A stretch of DNA of 43,271 nt. Origin: Bacteroidales bacterium. GTDB lineage: Bacteria; Bacteroidota; Bacteroidia; Bacteroidales; WCHB1-69. The DNA lies in assembly GCA_028684405.1 (NCBI GenBank), contig JAQUGA010000002.1, forward strand, positions 1 through 43,271. Direction: 5' to 3'. This document shows positions 16,607-26,707 of this stretch, piece after piece (positions within the stretch are counted from its first letter, which is position 1; every line of letters starts with the position of its first letter). The position numbers were made by a program, and so were the translations under genes. Under the pieces are notes generated by a model. The model had not been told where the DNA came from, ran no database searches, and worked only from the letters and a program-made list of their open reading frames with translations.

Positions 16607-18223
16607 TTATTTTATTTTTCGTATAGCTGGAAAAATCTGTTGCAATATAAATAGTAAAAAAATCACGATACTTGTGTAAAAAGCAATTTTACCAATAAAA
16701 TCGCCATGTTTTGTATAAAACGTTTTTTTAGCGTTTAAGTTCAGTGTTTCTGAGATTACATCGGGAACCCACCAATCCGTTTTTTGCAATACATCGCCCC
16801 GTTGATTGATAAATCCGGAAGTTCCAGTGTTGGCTGCTCTGGCAATGCTACGGCGACTTTCAACTGCACGCAATCGGGCATATTCAAAATGTTGACGATA
16901 GCCTGGCGTCTTTTTCCACCAGCCATCATTGGTAATAATGGTCATCAAATTAGCGTCATTTTTAACAAATTTGGAGAAAAACTCACCATAAACAGACTCG
17001 TAACATATGACCGATCCAACTATAGCCGAACTGTGTTTTAGCGAAAATGGGATTTGGTCTTTATCCACTCCCAAGCTGCCAGTAATTCCTCCTAAATCTA
17101 CTGCTAGGTCAGAAAGGGGGCCGAAAATTTGTGGATATGGCATTTTTTCAACTCCAGGAACTAGTTTGGATTTATGATACATACTTGCCTCTTTTTCCGA
17201 ATTTATAAAAAGAGAAGTGTTAAAACTGTCGTAGTATAAATCCTCACTGCCACTATATTTTCGGGCCGTATATGTTCTTTCGGAAGGACTGGTATACATT
17301 CGCAAACTTGAAATTCCGGAAATGAAATTAATTTTTGGATGTGCATCAATAAAATTAATAATAGAATCGATAGATGGATAATCAAATAGTTGATTTTGCC
17401 AAGCATAATCCTGTATTGCCGATTCTGGAGCCACAATCAATCGAGTGTTTGGAGTCACTTTTTGACGTGCTAATTCTAAAATATTGTGAATTAAATCTTC
17501 ACTTTCAATATCGTATTGGCTCCATGGATCGGTGTTTTGCTGGATAACAATAACCTCAATCGGATTTGATTCTTCGGTATAGCTGTAGTAACGAATAAGC
17601 GACAAACTCATAGGAACCAAAAGGATAAGAGTCGTTAAAAGCACCCAAATTCGTTTGTGTTTTTTATCTGTTTTTTGTTTGAACGCTAAAATTAATTCAT
17701 AAATAAAGATATTGCAGAGGAAAATCCAAAGAGTGCCGCCTAAAACGCCTGTGTTTTCGTACCATTGTATAAACTGAGGATATTTGGCAAAAACATTTCC
17801 TATCATCAACCAAGGCCATGATAAGTCCCAATTTAAATGCAAATATTCAAAAGAGAGCCAAAAACTGATTAATGCCATATATCCTTTGGAGGTAGCAAAA
17901 AAGTTTCTGCGTAAAACATAATAAAGTCCAAATGGAAGCGACATTAATATTGTATTTAACACTACTGCCGCTATGGCTCCAAAACTTGTAGAGTTCCATA
18001 TCCACCATGTTGTGAGGCTGTTCCAAATGAAAAAAGCTATCATCGAATATAAAAACCCACTCATCTTAACATGATTTTGACGATGGGAAGTGATGTTGTC
18101 AAATACAAATAACAAAGGGATTAGTGCCACAAAACTAATAAAGGGAACCCCCCAATATGGCCATGCAGCAGAAAAAAGCAGTCCGCTTAGTGCCGAAAGC
18201 AAAAATAGATTTCGTATTTTCAT
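16607..18223 (-). CDS. lnt: Apolipoprotein N-acyltransferase
   Basis: N-terminal TM domain plus nitrilase-like domain with 'LIVAPESAIQDY', 'YHKSKLVPGVEKMPYP', 'VICYESVYGEFF', 'TNDGWW'. Confidence 0.96.
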   Translation of the reverse strand: MKIRNLFLLSALSGLLFSAAWPYWGVPFISFVALIPLLFVFDNITSHRQNHVKMSGFLYSMIAFFIWNSLTTWWIWNSTSFGAIAAVVLNTILMSLPFGLYYVLRRNFFATSKGYMALISFWLSFEYLHLNWDLSWPWLMIGNVFAKYPQFIQWYENTGVLGGTLWIFLCNIFIYELILAFKQKTDKKHKRIWVLLTTLILLVPMSLSLIRYYSYTEESNPIEVIVIQQNTDPWSQYDIESEDLIHNILELARQKVTPNTRLIVAPESAIQDYAWQNQLFDYPSIDSIINFIDAHPKINFISGISSLRMYTSPSERTYTARKYSGSEDLYYDSFNTSLFINSEKEASMYHKSKLVPGVEKMPYPQIFGPLSDLAVDLGGITGSLGVDKDQIPFSLKHSSAIVGSVICYESVYGEFFSKFVKNDANLMTIITNDGWWKKTPGYRQHFEYARLRAVESRRSIARAANTGTSGFINQRGDVLQKTDWWVPDVISETLNLNAKKTFYTKHGDFIGKIAFYTSIVIFLLFILQQIFPAIRKIK

Positions 18224-18243
18224 AATAAATAAAAATTAGCATA

Positions 18244-18251
18244 CAAAGTTA
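18244..18251 (-). promoter_or_regulatory. TAnnTTTG -7 element upstream of lnt
   Basis: CAAAGTTA on + is TAACTTTG on -, 20 nt before the start. Confidence 0.5.
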
Positions 18252-18472
18252 AAAATATAATCTAGAATGCCGAGTAAAATTATTGAGTTTGTATAGGAAC
18301 CGACCTCTCTTTGCTCAATTCTTGCATCTTTTTTTTAATCGGAATGTTTTGGCATAAGATTTGGTATGAGGGGGGATGTTATTTTTTTAAGATAATTCAT
18401 TTTTTTTAGTAATTTTACCCTATCAATATTATCTGTAATAATACAACCAAAGTTAATTTAAAATATAATTTT

Positions 18473-19570
18473 ATGAAAAAAACCATGAGTCATTTTCAAA
18501 TAAAGAATTTTTTGAAAATATTATTTTTAACTATTTTCATGCTTTCACTTAGTTTAAATATGGATGCTCAAGTGTCCAGAAAAGCTAAAAAAGAGAAGGA
18601 AAAAACGGAACTAAAGAAGAGTGATCAAAAAGTCAGCAAAGAGAAAGAGAAACCCGTTTCAAAACCTCAAGTAGAAGCTTCAAAAGAAAAGCCCGCCAAA
18701 AATCTGAGAACAAAAGAACAGCCACTAGAAAAAACCGTTATTGAAAATATAGATAAAGTAACCGACAATAATGAGCCTAAATATACGCCCATTGTTGAGA
18801 CCTTTCCAAATGGTAAAATTGATTGGACGGAGCAATATGTTGAAGCCAAAGGAATGTCGGTGATTGACAATGAACGTTTTAAAAATGCTGCTCAAGCAAA
18901 GTTGATGGCACGTCGTGGTGCAATTGCAGATGCTCAACGCAATTTGTTAGAAATTGTGAAAGGGGTCAGAGTTGTTTCGGAGACCAAAGTTGTTGATATG
19001 ATGACCGAAAGCGATTATATTTTAACTCAAATTGACGGTGTTTTGAAAAATGCACAAATGGTTGGAGAAGAGCTTGAAAAAGATGGGATTATAGAGGTAA
19101 GAATGCGCGTTCCTATTTATGAAAAAAATGGATTGGCTTCGGCTTTGGAACGCAAAATTGGAGAAACCGGGAAAAAAGCAACCATGGGAATGAATCAAAT
19201 AATATTTCCAGAAGGAAATCCTGAAGAGATTAAAATTGAAAATATTTCAGATTTGGTTTTCAACTTTAATGGAAAAGAATACAGCCCAAGTATGTTCCCC
19301 ATTGTTTTGGATGAAAACAACAATGTACTGTTGGATTTTAGTAAATATTACGATCCTAAGACAGGTAAATTCCCTAAATTATTAGCTGGAAGTAAAGAGA
19401 TTTTAGATGCGGTTGGTTCTAAAAAAGGAGCACAAATTATTGATGTAATTGAATCTTTTGATGGAAAAATAAAAATCGATAATAGCAAAATTTCGAAAAA
19501 AATTAATTGGCAAAAAATTGGAAAAGTAGCAACTTCCATTGGGAAAATTGCAGTATCTTTGATTTTATAA
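18473..19570 (+). CDS. Exported LPP20-like domain protein with a charged Lys/Glu-rich linker
   Basis: 'AKGMSVIDNERFKNAAQAKLMARRGAIADAQRNLLEIVKGVRVVSETKVVDMMTESDYILTQIDGVLKNAQMVGEELEKDGIIEVRMRVPIYE' is LPP20-like; N-terminal signal and Lys-rich linker. Confidence 0.7.
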   Translation: MKKTMSHFQIKNFLKILFLTIFMLSLSLNMDAQVSRKAKKEKEKTELKKSDQKVSKEKEKPVSKPQVEASKEKPAKNLRTKEQPLEKTVIENIDKVTDNNEPKYTPIVETFPNGKIDWTEQYVEAKGMSVIDNERFKNAAQAKLMARRGAIADAQRNLLEIVKGVRVVSETKVVDMMTESDYILTQIDGVLKNAQMVGEELEKDGIIEVRMRVPIYEKNGLASALERKIGETGKKATMGMNQIIFPEGNPEEIKIENISDLVFNFNGKEYSPSMFPIVLDENNNVLLDFSKYYDPKTGKFPKLLAGSKEILDAVGSKKGAQIIDVIESFDGKIKIDNSKISKKINWQKIGKVATSIGKIAVSLIL

Positions 19571-19589
19571 ACTTAGAAGTTATATACAT

Positions 19590-20939
19590 ATGAAAAAAAT
19601 TATTTTATCTTTTTTCTGTTTTTTTGCCATAATTGGCTTTACAATGGCACAAGAAACCACAACCGTTGAAGTGAAAGGAGTTGGCTTAAACAGAGAAGAT
19701 GCTTTGCAAGATGCTTTGCGAAATGCTGTTGGACAGGCTATGGGCGTTTTTATTTCGTCGCAAACACAAGTCGAAAACTTTATGGTATTGTCGGATGCAA
19801 TTTCTTCCAAAACAGAAGGTTATATCTCCAGTTATAAGATTGTTAAAGAAACCCCTATGCGCGATCGCTTTGAGATCTTAGTAGAAGCGGTGGTGAGCAT
19901 GTCGCCTTTAAAAGCGGATGTCAATATGTTGGCCAAAACCATTGGTGGAATTCGTTTTTTAGTGATGTACGACCCTCGAAAAATGAAAGAGGAAGACGTT
20001 GAAATTTTCAATTTTGCCGTAGAGCGTATCAATGAGGCTCTTTCAAACCGAAAATACCGATACATCGAGAGCCAACGTTTCCACCAATTGCAAAAAGAAG
20101 CTCAAAATATTTTTAATGAATCGGGCGATTCCAATGAAGAAACCTATGTTCAGCAACTTGGTTTTAAGGCAGATGCACAATTTATCATTAAAATTAGCAA
20201 CATCATCGTTTCCCAACGCAGCGAAGCTTTTGATACGCGTACTGCTTCAAAGGTAACGATTGAGTTAAAAGCATATGATAACTGTACCGCTGAAGGTTTA
20301 GGAACGATTGTCATGGAAAGCGACTGGAGCAGTGGAAGAGATGCCAAATCAACACTGATGAATGGCGTTTCTACAGCTGTTTCTGGAAATATTGACAAGT
20401 TATTTAAAGCATTTAATAGCTATGTTGGCGATTGGGTAAACAACGGAATACCTTATGAATTGCGCTTTTATGCTTCTGGTTCTTATCGTGATTTCAGAGA
20501 TTTAAGAAATCGTTTAAAAGACGACAGAAACTTTGGTGGACATATGGAAATTATAAGTTTTGACAACTACACAAAATTAAATTGTGTGTTCAAAAAACGT
20601 CCCGACGAGCTTGCCGATCGTATTATTGATATCTCTGATGAAGTGCCATTTTTTGCTGAAAAAGAGATGGATGTTCGATTGATATACGGACGTCAGATTT
20701 CGTTTGCACCGCGGAAGGCTAGAGTTCCAGAACTGGAGCACCTAAAAGAAGAATATGAAAAATCTCAAAAGGAAGAAAGTGATGCGGCAAAAATTAGTTC
20801 GCCTGTGGAGGCGAAAAAGCCCGCTCAGGAAGTGAAGCCCGCTCCACAAGTAAAGCCAACTACACCTGCCAACAAACCTACACCAGCATCTAGAAAAACC
20901 ACAAAACCAGTTAAAAAAACAAGCTCAAAAACAAAATAA
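19590..20939 (+). CDS. Exported LPP20/FlgT-N-like protein with a Pro/Lys-rich C-terminal tail
   Basis: Signal peptide; 'TTVEVKGVGLNREDALQDALRNAVGQAMGVFISSQTQVENFMVLSDAISSKTEGYISSYKIV'; tail 'EAKKPAQEVKPAPQVKPTTPANKPTPASRKTTKPVKKTSSKTK'. Confidence 0.65.
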   Translation: MKKIILSFFCFFAIIGFTMAQETTTVEVKGVGLNREDALQDALRNAVGQAMGVFISSQTQVENFMVLSDAISSKTEGYISSYKIVKETPMRDRFEILVEAVVSMSPLKADVNMLAKTIGGIRFLVMYDPRKMKEEDVEIFNFAVERINEALSNRKYRYIESQRFHQLQKEAQNIFNESGDSNEETYVQQLGFKADAQFIIKISNIIVSQRSEAFDTRTASKVTIELKAYDNCTAEGLGTIVMESDWSSGRDAKSTLMNGVSTAVSGNIDKLFKAFNSYVGDWVNNGIPYELRFYASGSYRDFRDLRNRLKDDRNFGGHMEIISFDNYTKLNCVFKKRPDELADRIIDISDEVPFFAEKEMDVRLIYGRQISFAPRKARVPELEHLKEEYEKSQKEESDAAKISSPVEAKKPAQEVKPAPQVKPTTPANKPTPASRKTTKPVKKTSSKTK

Positions 20940-20946
20940 TAATAGT

Positions 20947-22233
20947 ATGAAAAAAATAGTTTTATTATCTCTAATTGCTTTATTTTCATTTCAAGCTCAG
21001 GCTCAGATAAAATCTTCACTCACTATTTTTAGTCGCGATGGAGAAAAATTTTGGATTGTAAGAAATGGCATTAAACAAAATGATGTTCCAACTACCTCCG
21101 TTACCATGGAAGGAATTACCGATCGCTCTTTTAAGATAAAAGTCTTGATTGATGATGACAAACTTACAACTGTTGATCAAAATATCTATACCATAGATGT
21201 TGACGAAAAGGTATGTGATTTAACATATGAATTAAGAAAGAACAGCAAAAAGAAATACTCTTTGCGTTTAATTAGTTTTGTGCCCACTAAGCTATCAACT
21301 CAGCCCGAAAAGCCCGTTGTGGTTGAAATGGTCGCACCTGAGGTTCAAACACCAAGCCCCCAAGTGACAACTCCCAATGTGCAAGTAAATATGTCTGGCA
21401 GTGGATTTATGGCCAATGGGTCCATGTGCGATGCGCCTACGATGAACCCAAAAGCCTATTTGGATTTTCGGTATGAAATAGAAGCTCAAAACATGTATCG
21501 ACGAGAAGAATATATTAAAAACATGTTCTCGAAAAACTGTATGCTTGCTGAACAAATTGCCGGTATTATAAATCTTAAATATGCTACTGTCGACGAATTA
21601 AGCATTGCAAAACATGGCTATAGATACACTTTTGATACCGAAAACTACGGAGTCGTACTGGATGCAATAAAAAGTGAAACAAAGAAACGTGATTTATTGA
21701 CGTTTTTAAATGTTTCGCAAGGATCCGTTCAAACGACGACCAATACTACTACAAATTCCGAAAATTTAAATATTCAGATAAATGATCCTAATTTGGGTGT
21801 CAATTTTAATGTGAATGTGCCTAATACGAATGTAAGCAGCACAACCACTACAACCACTCATCAAACCACAGCACAGAGCCCAGATCGTCCCTACAGGAAA
21901 GGTGACAGGCCCAGAGCTGAGCCAGTATATGATAATAATTGTCGGGGTGCAATGCCCACTGCTGACTTTAACCAAGCGACGGCTCAAATAAAAAAAACAA
22001 GCTTCGCAGATTCTAAAATGAAAATTGCGCAACAAATTACCAGAAGCAATTGCTTGTCTGTAAACCAAATTATAGAAATATGCAAACTCTTTAGTTTTGA
22101 AGATAATAAACTTGAATTTGCTAAATTTGCCTACGATTTTACATTTGAGAAAAACAAATATTACCTTGTGAATGAAGTCTTTAGTTTTTCGAGTTCTCGT
22201 GACGAACTCGACTCCTTTATTCTAAATAAATAA
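20947..22233 (+). CDS. Exported protein with two DUF4476 domains
   Basis: Two similar helical modules: 'RREEYIKNMFSKNCMLAEQIAGIINLKYATVDELSIAKHGYRYTFDTENYGVVLDAI' and 'FADSKMKIAQQITRSNCLSVNQIIEICKLFSFEDNKLEFAKFAYDFTFEKNKYYLVNEVF'; Thr/Asn-rich linker. Confidence 0.85.
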   Translation: MKKIVLLSLIALFSFQAQAQIKSSLTIFSRDGEKFWIVRNGIKQNDVPTTSVTMEGITDRSFKIKVLIDDDKLTTVDQNIYTIDVDEKVCDLTYELRKNSKKKYSLRLISFVPTKLSTQPEKPVVVEMVAPEVQTPSPQVTTPNVQVNMSGSGFMANGSMCDAPTMNPKAYLDFRYEIEAQNMYRREEYIKNMFSKNCMLAEQIAGIINLKYATVDELSIAKHGYRYTFDTENYGVVLDAIKSETKKRDLLTFLNVSQGSVQTTTNTTTNSENLNIQINDPNLGVNFNVNVPNTNVSSTTTTTTHQTTAQSPDRPYRKGDRPRAEPVYDNNCRGAMPTADFNQATAQIKKTSFADSKMKIAQQITRSNCLSVNQIIEICKLFSFEDNKLEFAKFAYDFTFEKNKYYLVNEVFSFSSSRDELDSFILNK

Positions 22234-22286
22234 ATTTGATTTATAGTGCCTTGAGACTATAGATATATGTGGAAATTAATAAAAAA

Positions 22287-22310
22287 AAACAGTCGTTTTT
22301 ACGACTGTTT
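22287..22310. terminator. Bidirectional rho-independent terminator between the DUF4476 gene and tRNA-Arg
   Basis: AAACAGTCGT-TTTT-ACGACTGTTT stem-loop with A/T tracts on both sides. Confidence 0.85.
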
Positions 22311-22315
22311 TTTTG

Positions 22316-22389
22316 TGACTCCGGAGGGATTCAAACCCACGACCTTCAGAACCGGAATCTGACATTCTATTCAGCTGAACTACGGAGCC
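22316..22389 (-). tRNA. tRNA-Arg(CCG), no encoded CCA
   Basis: Reverse complement GGCTCCGTAGTTCAGCTGAATAGAATGTCAGATTCCGGTTCTGAAGGTCGTGGGTTTGAATCCCTCCGGAGTCA; 7-bp acceptor with one G-U pair, anticodon stem TCAGA/TCTGA, loop TTCCGGT. Confidence 0.95.
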
Positions 22390-22586
22390 ATTATGAAAGA
22401 CAAAATTAATAAAAATAAGCCTTGACTTTGCATTTTTACAAAAAAAGAAAAGTTTCAATAAGCCATGTTTAAAAAATAATCGTAAATTTGCAATCATTCT
22501 GATTTAGTAAAAGAGCATTTTAAAATTGAAATCCGAAAATAGCAACTTGCAATAGACTTATAAAGCCTGTAATTTGTCAACATAAA

Positions 22587-24980
22587 TTGTTTAAAATGAA
22601 AAAGTTTTTACTCTCCTTACTTGTCTTTTTAGTAATGAATGGATTTTCACAAAAAACGATTCAGATTAAGGGAACCGTCCTTGACTCCAGGAATAAGGAA
22701 ACAATGGTTGGAGTGAATGTCATACTAAACGATACAGCTGGAACAACAACGGATATATTTGGGAATTTTTCACTCGACATGAGTCCGGGAAAACAAAAAT
22801 TAGAATTTCGATTTGTAGGATATGTTTCTGATGTTCGATATGTTTACATTTCGAGTGGTGCAGAAAATAAAAAACTAATAATTGAAATGGTTTCAGATCA
22901 AAAAATGTTGAGCGAAGTGGTGGTCAGCGCAGGACGTCATGAACAAAACTTGTCTGAAGTTACGGTGTCGATGGGTTTAATAAAACCTGCATTTTTAGAA
23001 AATAACAATACTCGAGATTTAGAAAGTGCTCTGGAAAAAATACCCGGAATTACAATGATGGAGGATCAAATTAGCATTCGCGGTGGGAGTGGTTTTTCAT
23101 ATGGAGCAGGAAGTCGTGTTTTGTTAATGGTCAACGACTTGCCAATCCTTGCTGGAGCAAGTGGACAGCCTAAATGGTGGGCTACTCCATTGGAAAATAT
23201 TGAACAAATTGAAATTATTAAAGGAGCCTCTTCGGCTTTGTTTGGATCGTCTGCTTTAAATGGAGTTGTCAATATTCGAACAGCTTGGCCAGGAGCGATT
23301 CCTCAAACAAAATTTAATATTTATTCGGGATTTTATGGAAATCCTGAGCGAAAAGAGCTCGTTTGGAAAAGAGGAAGTCAGCCTAACTTTTCAGGAGTGC
23401 AATTCTCACATAGTCAGAGGTTTGGAAATTTTGACTTAGTGCTCGGAATGAATGGACATACCGATGATGGATACCGCAAGAATGATTCTCGACAAAGAGT
23501 TGGTTTTAACATGAATTCTCGCTATAGAAGTAAAAAGGTAGAAGGTCTTAATTATGGTGTCAATTTTAACACCGCATATCGTATTAATGAACCATTTTTG
23601 ATTTGGGGAAATACCGACACAATTCCAGATAGTGTTTATTTTTCGCCAAAAGGTTTTGATCAAGTAAATAAAAATTTAGCCATCAATATTGATCCTTATA
23701 TTACTTTGTTCAAAGGAAGTAATAAGCATAGTTTGAGAACTCGCTACTATTTTGTAGACAATAAAACCAGAGCTGGAGTAAACAATAATGAAACTTTACT
23801 TTATGGCGAATATCAATATCAAAAAGTTTTTGAAAAGGGCTTAGTTTGGTCTTCTGGAGTGAGTTTTTCAAAGGGTTCAACCGTTTCTGAAATTTATGGC
23901 AAGGAAAAACGTTCTATCATTAGTGGTTCTTTATTTACGCAGGCAGATTACAAAATTAAACGTTGGACTCTCTCATTGGGAGCTCGATTGGAACTGTATA
24001 ATTTTGATGACGAAACAGATGTTCTTGACACTTTAGTGGGTGATGTTAGAAATTTAGCTGGTTTTTTTGAAAACACAAAACCTGTTTTCCGTTCAGGAGT
24101 AAATTATAAGCTATTTGATTTTACTCACCTCAGGGCGAGTTTTGGTCAAGGATACAGATATCCATCCATTGCCGAAAAACACATTCACGCTTCAGAAGGA
24201 GCAATCAATATTTTTCCCAATAATACGCTTCTTCCAGAAACAGGATGGAGTAGCGAAATTGGAATTATGCAAGGATTTAAAATTAGCAACTGGAAAGGCT
24301 ATATTGATGTAGCTGGTTTTTGGACCGAATATGACAACATGATTGAATTTATGTTTGGAACCTATATGCCCCATCCAGATAGCATCCCAGAGTCTATGAC
24401 TTTTGATGAGTTGCGTGATTTTATTATTTCCCGAACTGGATTTCAGGCGCAAAATATTACCAAAGCCCGAATTTATGGAATTGACGCTACCATTAGTGGA
24501 AATGGAAAAATCCGTCAATTTCCACTTAGCTTTATGGCTGGATACACATACACAAATCCGCTAAATATGGCAGCTCCTGATTCTATAAAAGGAACTGATG
24601 CCGAAATCTTGAAATATCGCAGTAAGCACACGGCTAAAGGTGATATTGAAATAGGTTTCCGGAAAATATCCCTTGGATTTAGTTATATGTACTTTAGTAA
24701 AATTGTCAATATTGACGAAGCTTTTGAAGATGAATTAATAATTAATGTGGGTACATTAGTAATTCCCTCAGGAACTTATATTTTGCCAGGAATGAAAGAA
24801 TACCGAAAAACACACAATGGTCCAGAACATATTTTTGATGCGCGAATAAGCATGAACTTCGGCTCTGGCTCGAGATTGTCGTTGGTCGTTAAAAATATTT
24901 TCAACAAAGAATATATGCTGCGACCTGGCGACGTGCAGGCTCCACGAAATTATGCTTTACAATACAGCCTAAAACTCTAA
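22587..24980 (+). CDS. TonB-dependent outer-membrane receptor (CarboxypepD_reg + plug + barrel)
   Basis: 'IQIKGTVLDSRNKETMVGVNVILNDTAGTTTDIFGNFSL', plug 'ALEKIPGITMMEDQISIRGGSGFSYGAGSRVLLMVNDLPI', C-terminal 'VKNIFNKEYMLRPGDVQAPRNYALQYSLKL'. Start is probably 22596 (MKKFLL). Confidence 0.95.
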   Translation: MFKMKKFLLSLLVFLVMNGFSQKTIQIKGTVLDSRNKETMVGVNVILNDTAGTTTDIFGNFSLDMSPGKQKLEFRFVGYVSDVRYVYISSGAENKKLIIEMVSDQKMLSEVVVSAGRHEQNLSEVTVSMGLIKPAFLENNNTRDLESALEKIPGITMMEDQISIRGGSGFSYGAGSRVLLMVNDLPILAGASGQPKWWATPLENIEQIEIIKGASSALFGSSALNGVVNIRTAWPGAIPQTKFNIYSGFYGNPERKELVWKRGSQPNFSGVQFSHSQRFGNFDLVLGMNGHTDDGYRKNDSRQRVGFNMNSRYRSKKVEGLNYGVNFNTAYRINEPFLIWGNTDTIPDSVYFSPKGFDQVNKNLAINIDPYITLFKGSNKHSLRTRYYFVDNKTRAGVNNNETLLYGEYQYQKVFEKGLVWSSGVSFSKGSTVSEIYGKEKRSIISGSLFTQADYKIKRWTLSLGARLELYNFDDETDVLDTLVGDVRNLAGFFENTKPVFRSGVNYKLFDFTHLRASFGQGYRYPSIAEKHIHASEGAINIFPNNTLLPETGWSSEIGIMQGFKISNWKGYIDVAGFWTEYDNMIEFMFGTYMPHPDSIPESMTFDELRDFIISRTGFQAQNITKARIYGIDATISGNGKIRQFPLSFMAGYTYTNPLNMAAPDSIKGTDAEILKYRSKHTAKGDIEIGFRKISLGFSYMYFSKIVNIDEAFEDELIINVGTLVIPSGTYILPGMKEYRKTHNGPEHIFDARISMNFGSGSRLSLVVKNIFNKEYMLRPGDVQAPRNYALQYSLKL

Positions 24981-24982
24981 TT

Positions 24983-26071
24983 TTGAATTCTTCCAAAACA
25001 GTTTTAATAGCTCCTCTAAACTGGGGTTTGGGTCATGCAAGCCGATGCGTTCCAATCATCCGTTGGCTTGTTTTACAAAAACACAATGTCATAATTGCTG
25101 CCGATGGAAATGCTCTGAGTTTTTTGAAATGTGAATTCCCAGATGAAAAATGCATCCGTTTAGCAGACAATCAATTAAAATATTTCGAGAAATTTCCAGC
25201 TTGGCTAAGTATTCTTTTACAATTACCGATGTTCTTTATTTTTGCTCTGAAAGAACAAAAAAGAATTCGAAAAATTGTAGAAAAAAATCAGATTGATGTT
25301 GTTATTTCGGATAATAGATATGGAATCAGAACTAAAAAAACTACAAATGTTTTAATTAGTCACCAGCTGAATCTCAATGCTGGAATTTTGAGCTTTATTC
25401 CAAATACCATTATTAAACATCTAATTTCTTATTTTAATTTTTGCTTGGTTCCCGATTATCAAACTTATGAGGATTCTTTGGCGGGGAAACTTTCGCATCC
25501 AAAAACAATTCAAAAAACAAATATTGAATACATTGAACCCTTAAGTCGCTATGAAAAATTAAATTTTCCCGAATCTGAACTCATTCCAGTTCTTATTTCG
25601 GGTCCCGAACCGCTAAAATCAAAATTGATCAAACAACTTCTTTCAAAACTTAAAAACACCTCTTTTTCATATGTCTTGTTTTGCGGGAATGCGGAAAATT
25701 ATTCCACGGAAAATTATCATAATTGCATTCTAAAAAATCATGATACAACCCAAAATATTTCTACAATTCTTTCCCAAGCACCTCTTGTAATCGCCTCTGG
25801 TGGCTATTCGACAATAATGGATATGCATTGTTTAGATAAAGACTGCATTCTTATTCCATTTCGTGGACAAACAGAGCAGGAATATTTGGCAAAATTTCAT
25901 AATGCTTCTGCGAAATTTAGTTTTATCCCAATGAAAGATATTGCAAATAAAAACTTCAGCCTTCAGGAAGTTATTGAAGCTAAATTAAGAGATAAAGAAA
26001 AATCCGCCCACATCATGCAAAGCCGTATCCCCAAGTTCCAAGAGATCATAAGTCAAATTTTGGAACAATAA
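24983..26071 (+). CDS. Glycosyltransferase (MurG/GT-B-like), TTG start
   Basis: 'VLIAPLNWGLGHASRCVPIIRWLV' and 'APLVIASGGYSTIMDMHCLDKDCILIPFRGQTEQEYLAKF' are typical GT-B features. The first codon in the track is TTG, 2 nt after the TonB receptor stop. Confidence 0.85.
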   Translation: MNSSKTVLIAPLNWGLGHASRCVPIIRWLVLQKHNVIIAADGNALSFLKCEFPDEKCIRLADNQLKYFEKFPAWLSILLQLPMFFIFALKEQKRIRKIVEKNQIDVVISDNRYGIRTKKTTNVLISHQLNLNAGILSFIPNTIIKHLISYFNFCLVPDYQTYEDSLAGKLSHPKTIQKTNIEYIEPLSRYEKLNFPESELIPVLISGPEPLKSKLIKQLLSKLKNTSFSYVLFCGNAENYSTENYHNCILKNHDTTQNISTILSQAPLVIASGGYSTIMDMHCLDKDCILIPFRGQTEQEYLAKFHNASAKFSFIPMKDIANKNFSLQEVIEAKLRDKEKSAHIMQSRIPKFQEIISQILEQ

Positions 26072-26686
26072 GCGAAGTTGTTTTCCACTCTGAAGAGTAT
26101 CGAGTGAACCGCTTATTATGATCCTTTTATTTTCCTCATCAATACCCAAACAACCGCCAAGTAAACCATGTTTATAGCCCGATAAAACAATGTTTTCGTC
26201 CGAAAAGAGATGTACATTTAGTTTTCGTTTCTCCAAAGTTTGAGCCATGCCTTTGTCGGAAGTGATAAAAATATTTTGAGGTAGAATTAAAGTACTGCAA
26301 CGACAAAATCCTTGTTTTACAGATATTATTTCTAGTTCGTCAGACCATTTTAAAATCTGTGAATCACAAATCGAAGAGTTGCACAATAGATATTTTTGAT
26401 TTGCTGAAACATTATATCGTGCAATTTCGGGATATGAAAATCCGACAGATTGTTCTCCAAATTGATAGAAAATAGAGTTTTTATTGAAATAGTATAAAAT
26501 GTATTTCGGACAGTTTGGTGCAACCACCAGATTTTCATTTATTTGAGCCAGAAAAAGATCGGGATGACCCTCCAATGGTTTTTCCACCAAAGCTTCTGCC
26601 GAAAAATCTAAAACATCATAAAACATTTGTAGTTTTTCTTTCATAAAATTAGGCAACCTGAAATCACAAACTACTGTTTTTTTCAC
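25985..26686 (-). CDS. DUF6873-like (GME-fold-like) protein
   Basis: 233 aa; 'VKQGFCRCSTLILPQNIFITSDKGMAQTLEKRKLNVHLFSDENIVLSGYKHGLLGGCLG...IIISGSL' recalls DUF6873. C-terminus overlaps the opposite-strand glycosyltransferase by 87 bp. Confidence 0.6.
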   Translation of the reverse strand: MKKTVVCDFRLPNFMKEKLQMFYDVLDFSAEALVEKPLEGHPDLFLAQINENLVVAPNCPKYILYYFNKNSIFYQFGEQSVGFSYPEIARYNVSANQKYLLCNSSICDSQILKWSDELEIISVKQGFCRCSTLILPQNIFITSDKGMAQTLEKRKLNVHLFSDENIVLSGYKHGLLGGCLGIDEENKRIIISGSLDTLQSGKQLRLLFQNLTYDLLELGDTALHDVGGFFFIS

Positions 26687-26707
26687 AATGTGTTTTTATT
26701 AAATGTT

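Noticed and set aside
22316-22389. tRNA-Arg as an integration site for a mobile element
   Set aside because: No integrase, no duplicated tRNA 3' end and no accessory genes adjacent; neighbours look chromosomal.
22276-22497. ORF 22276..22497 (-)
   Set aside because: It covers the terminator and tRNA-Arg(CCG); coincidental reading frame.
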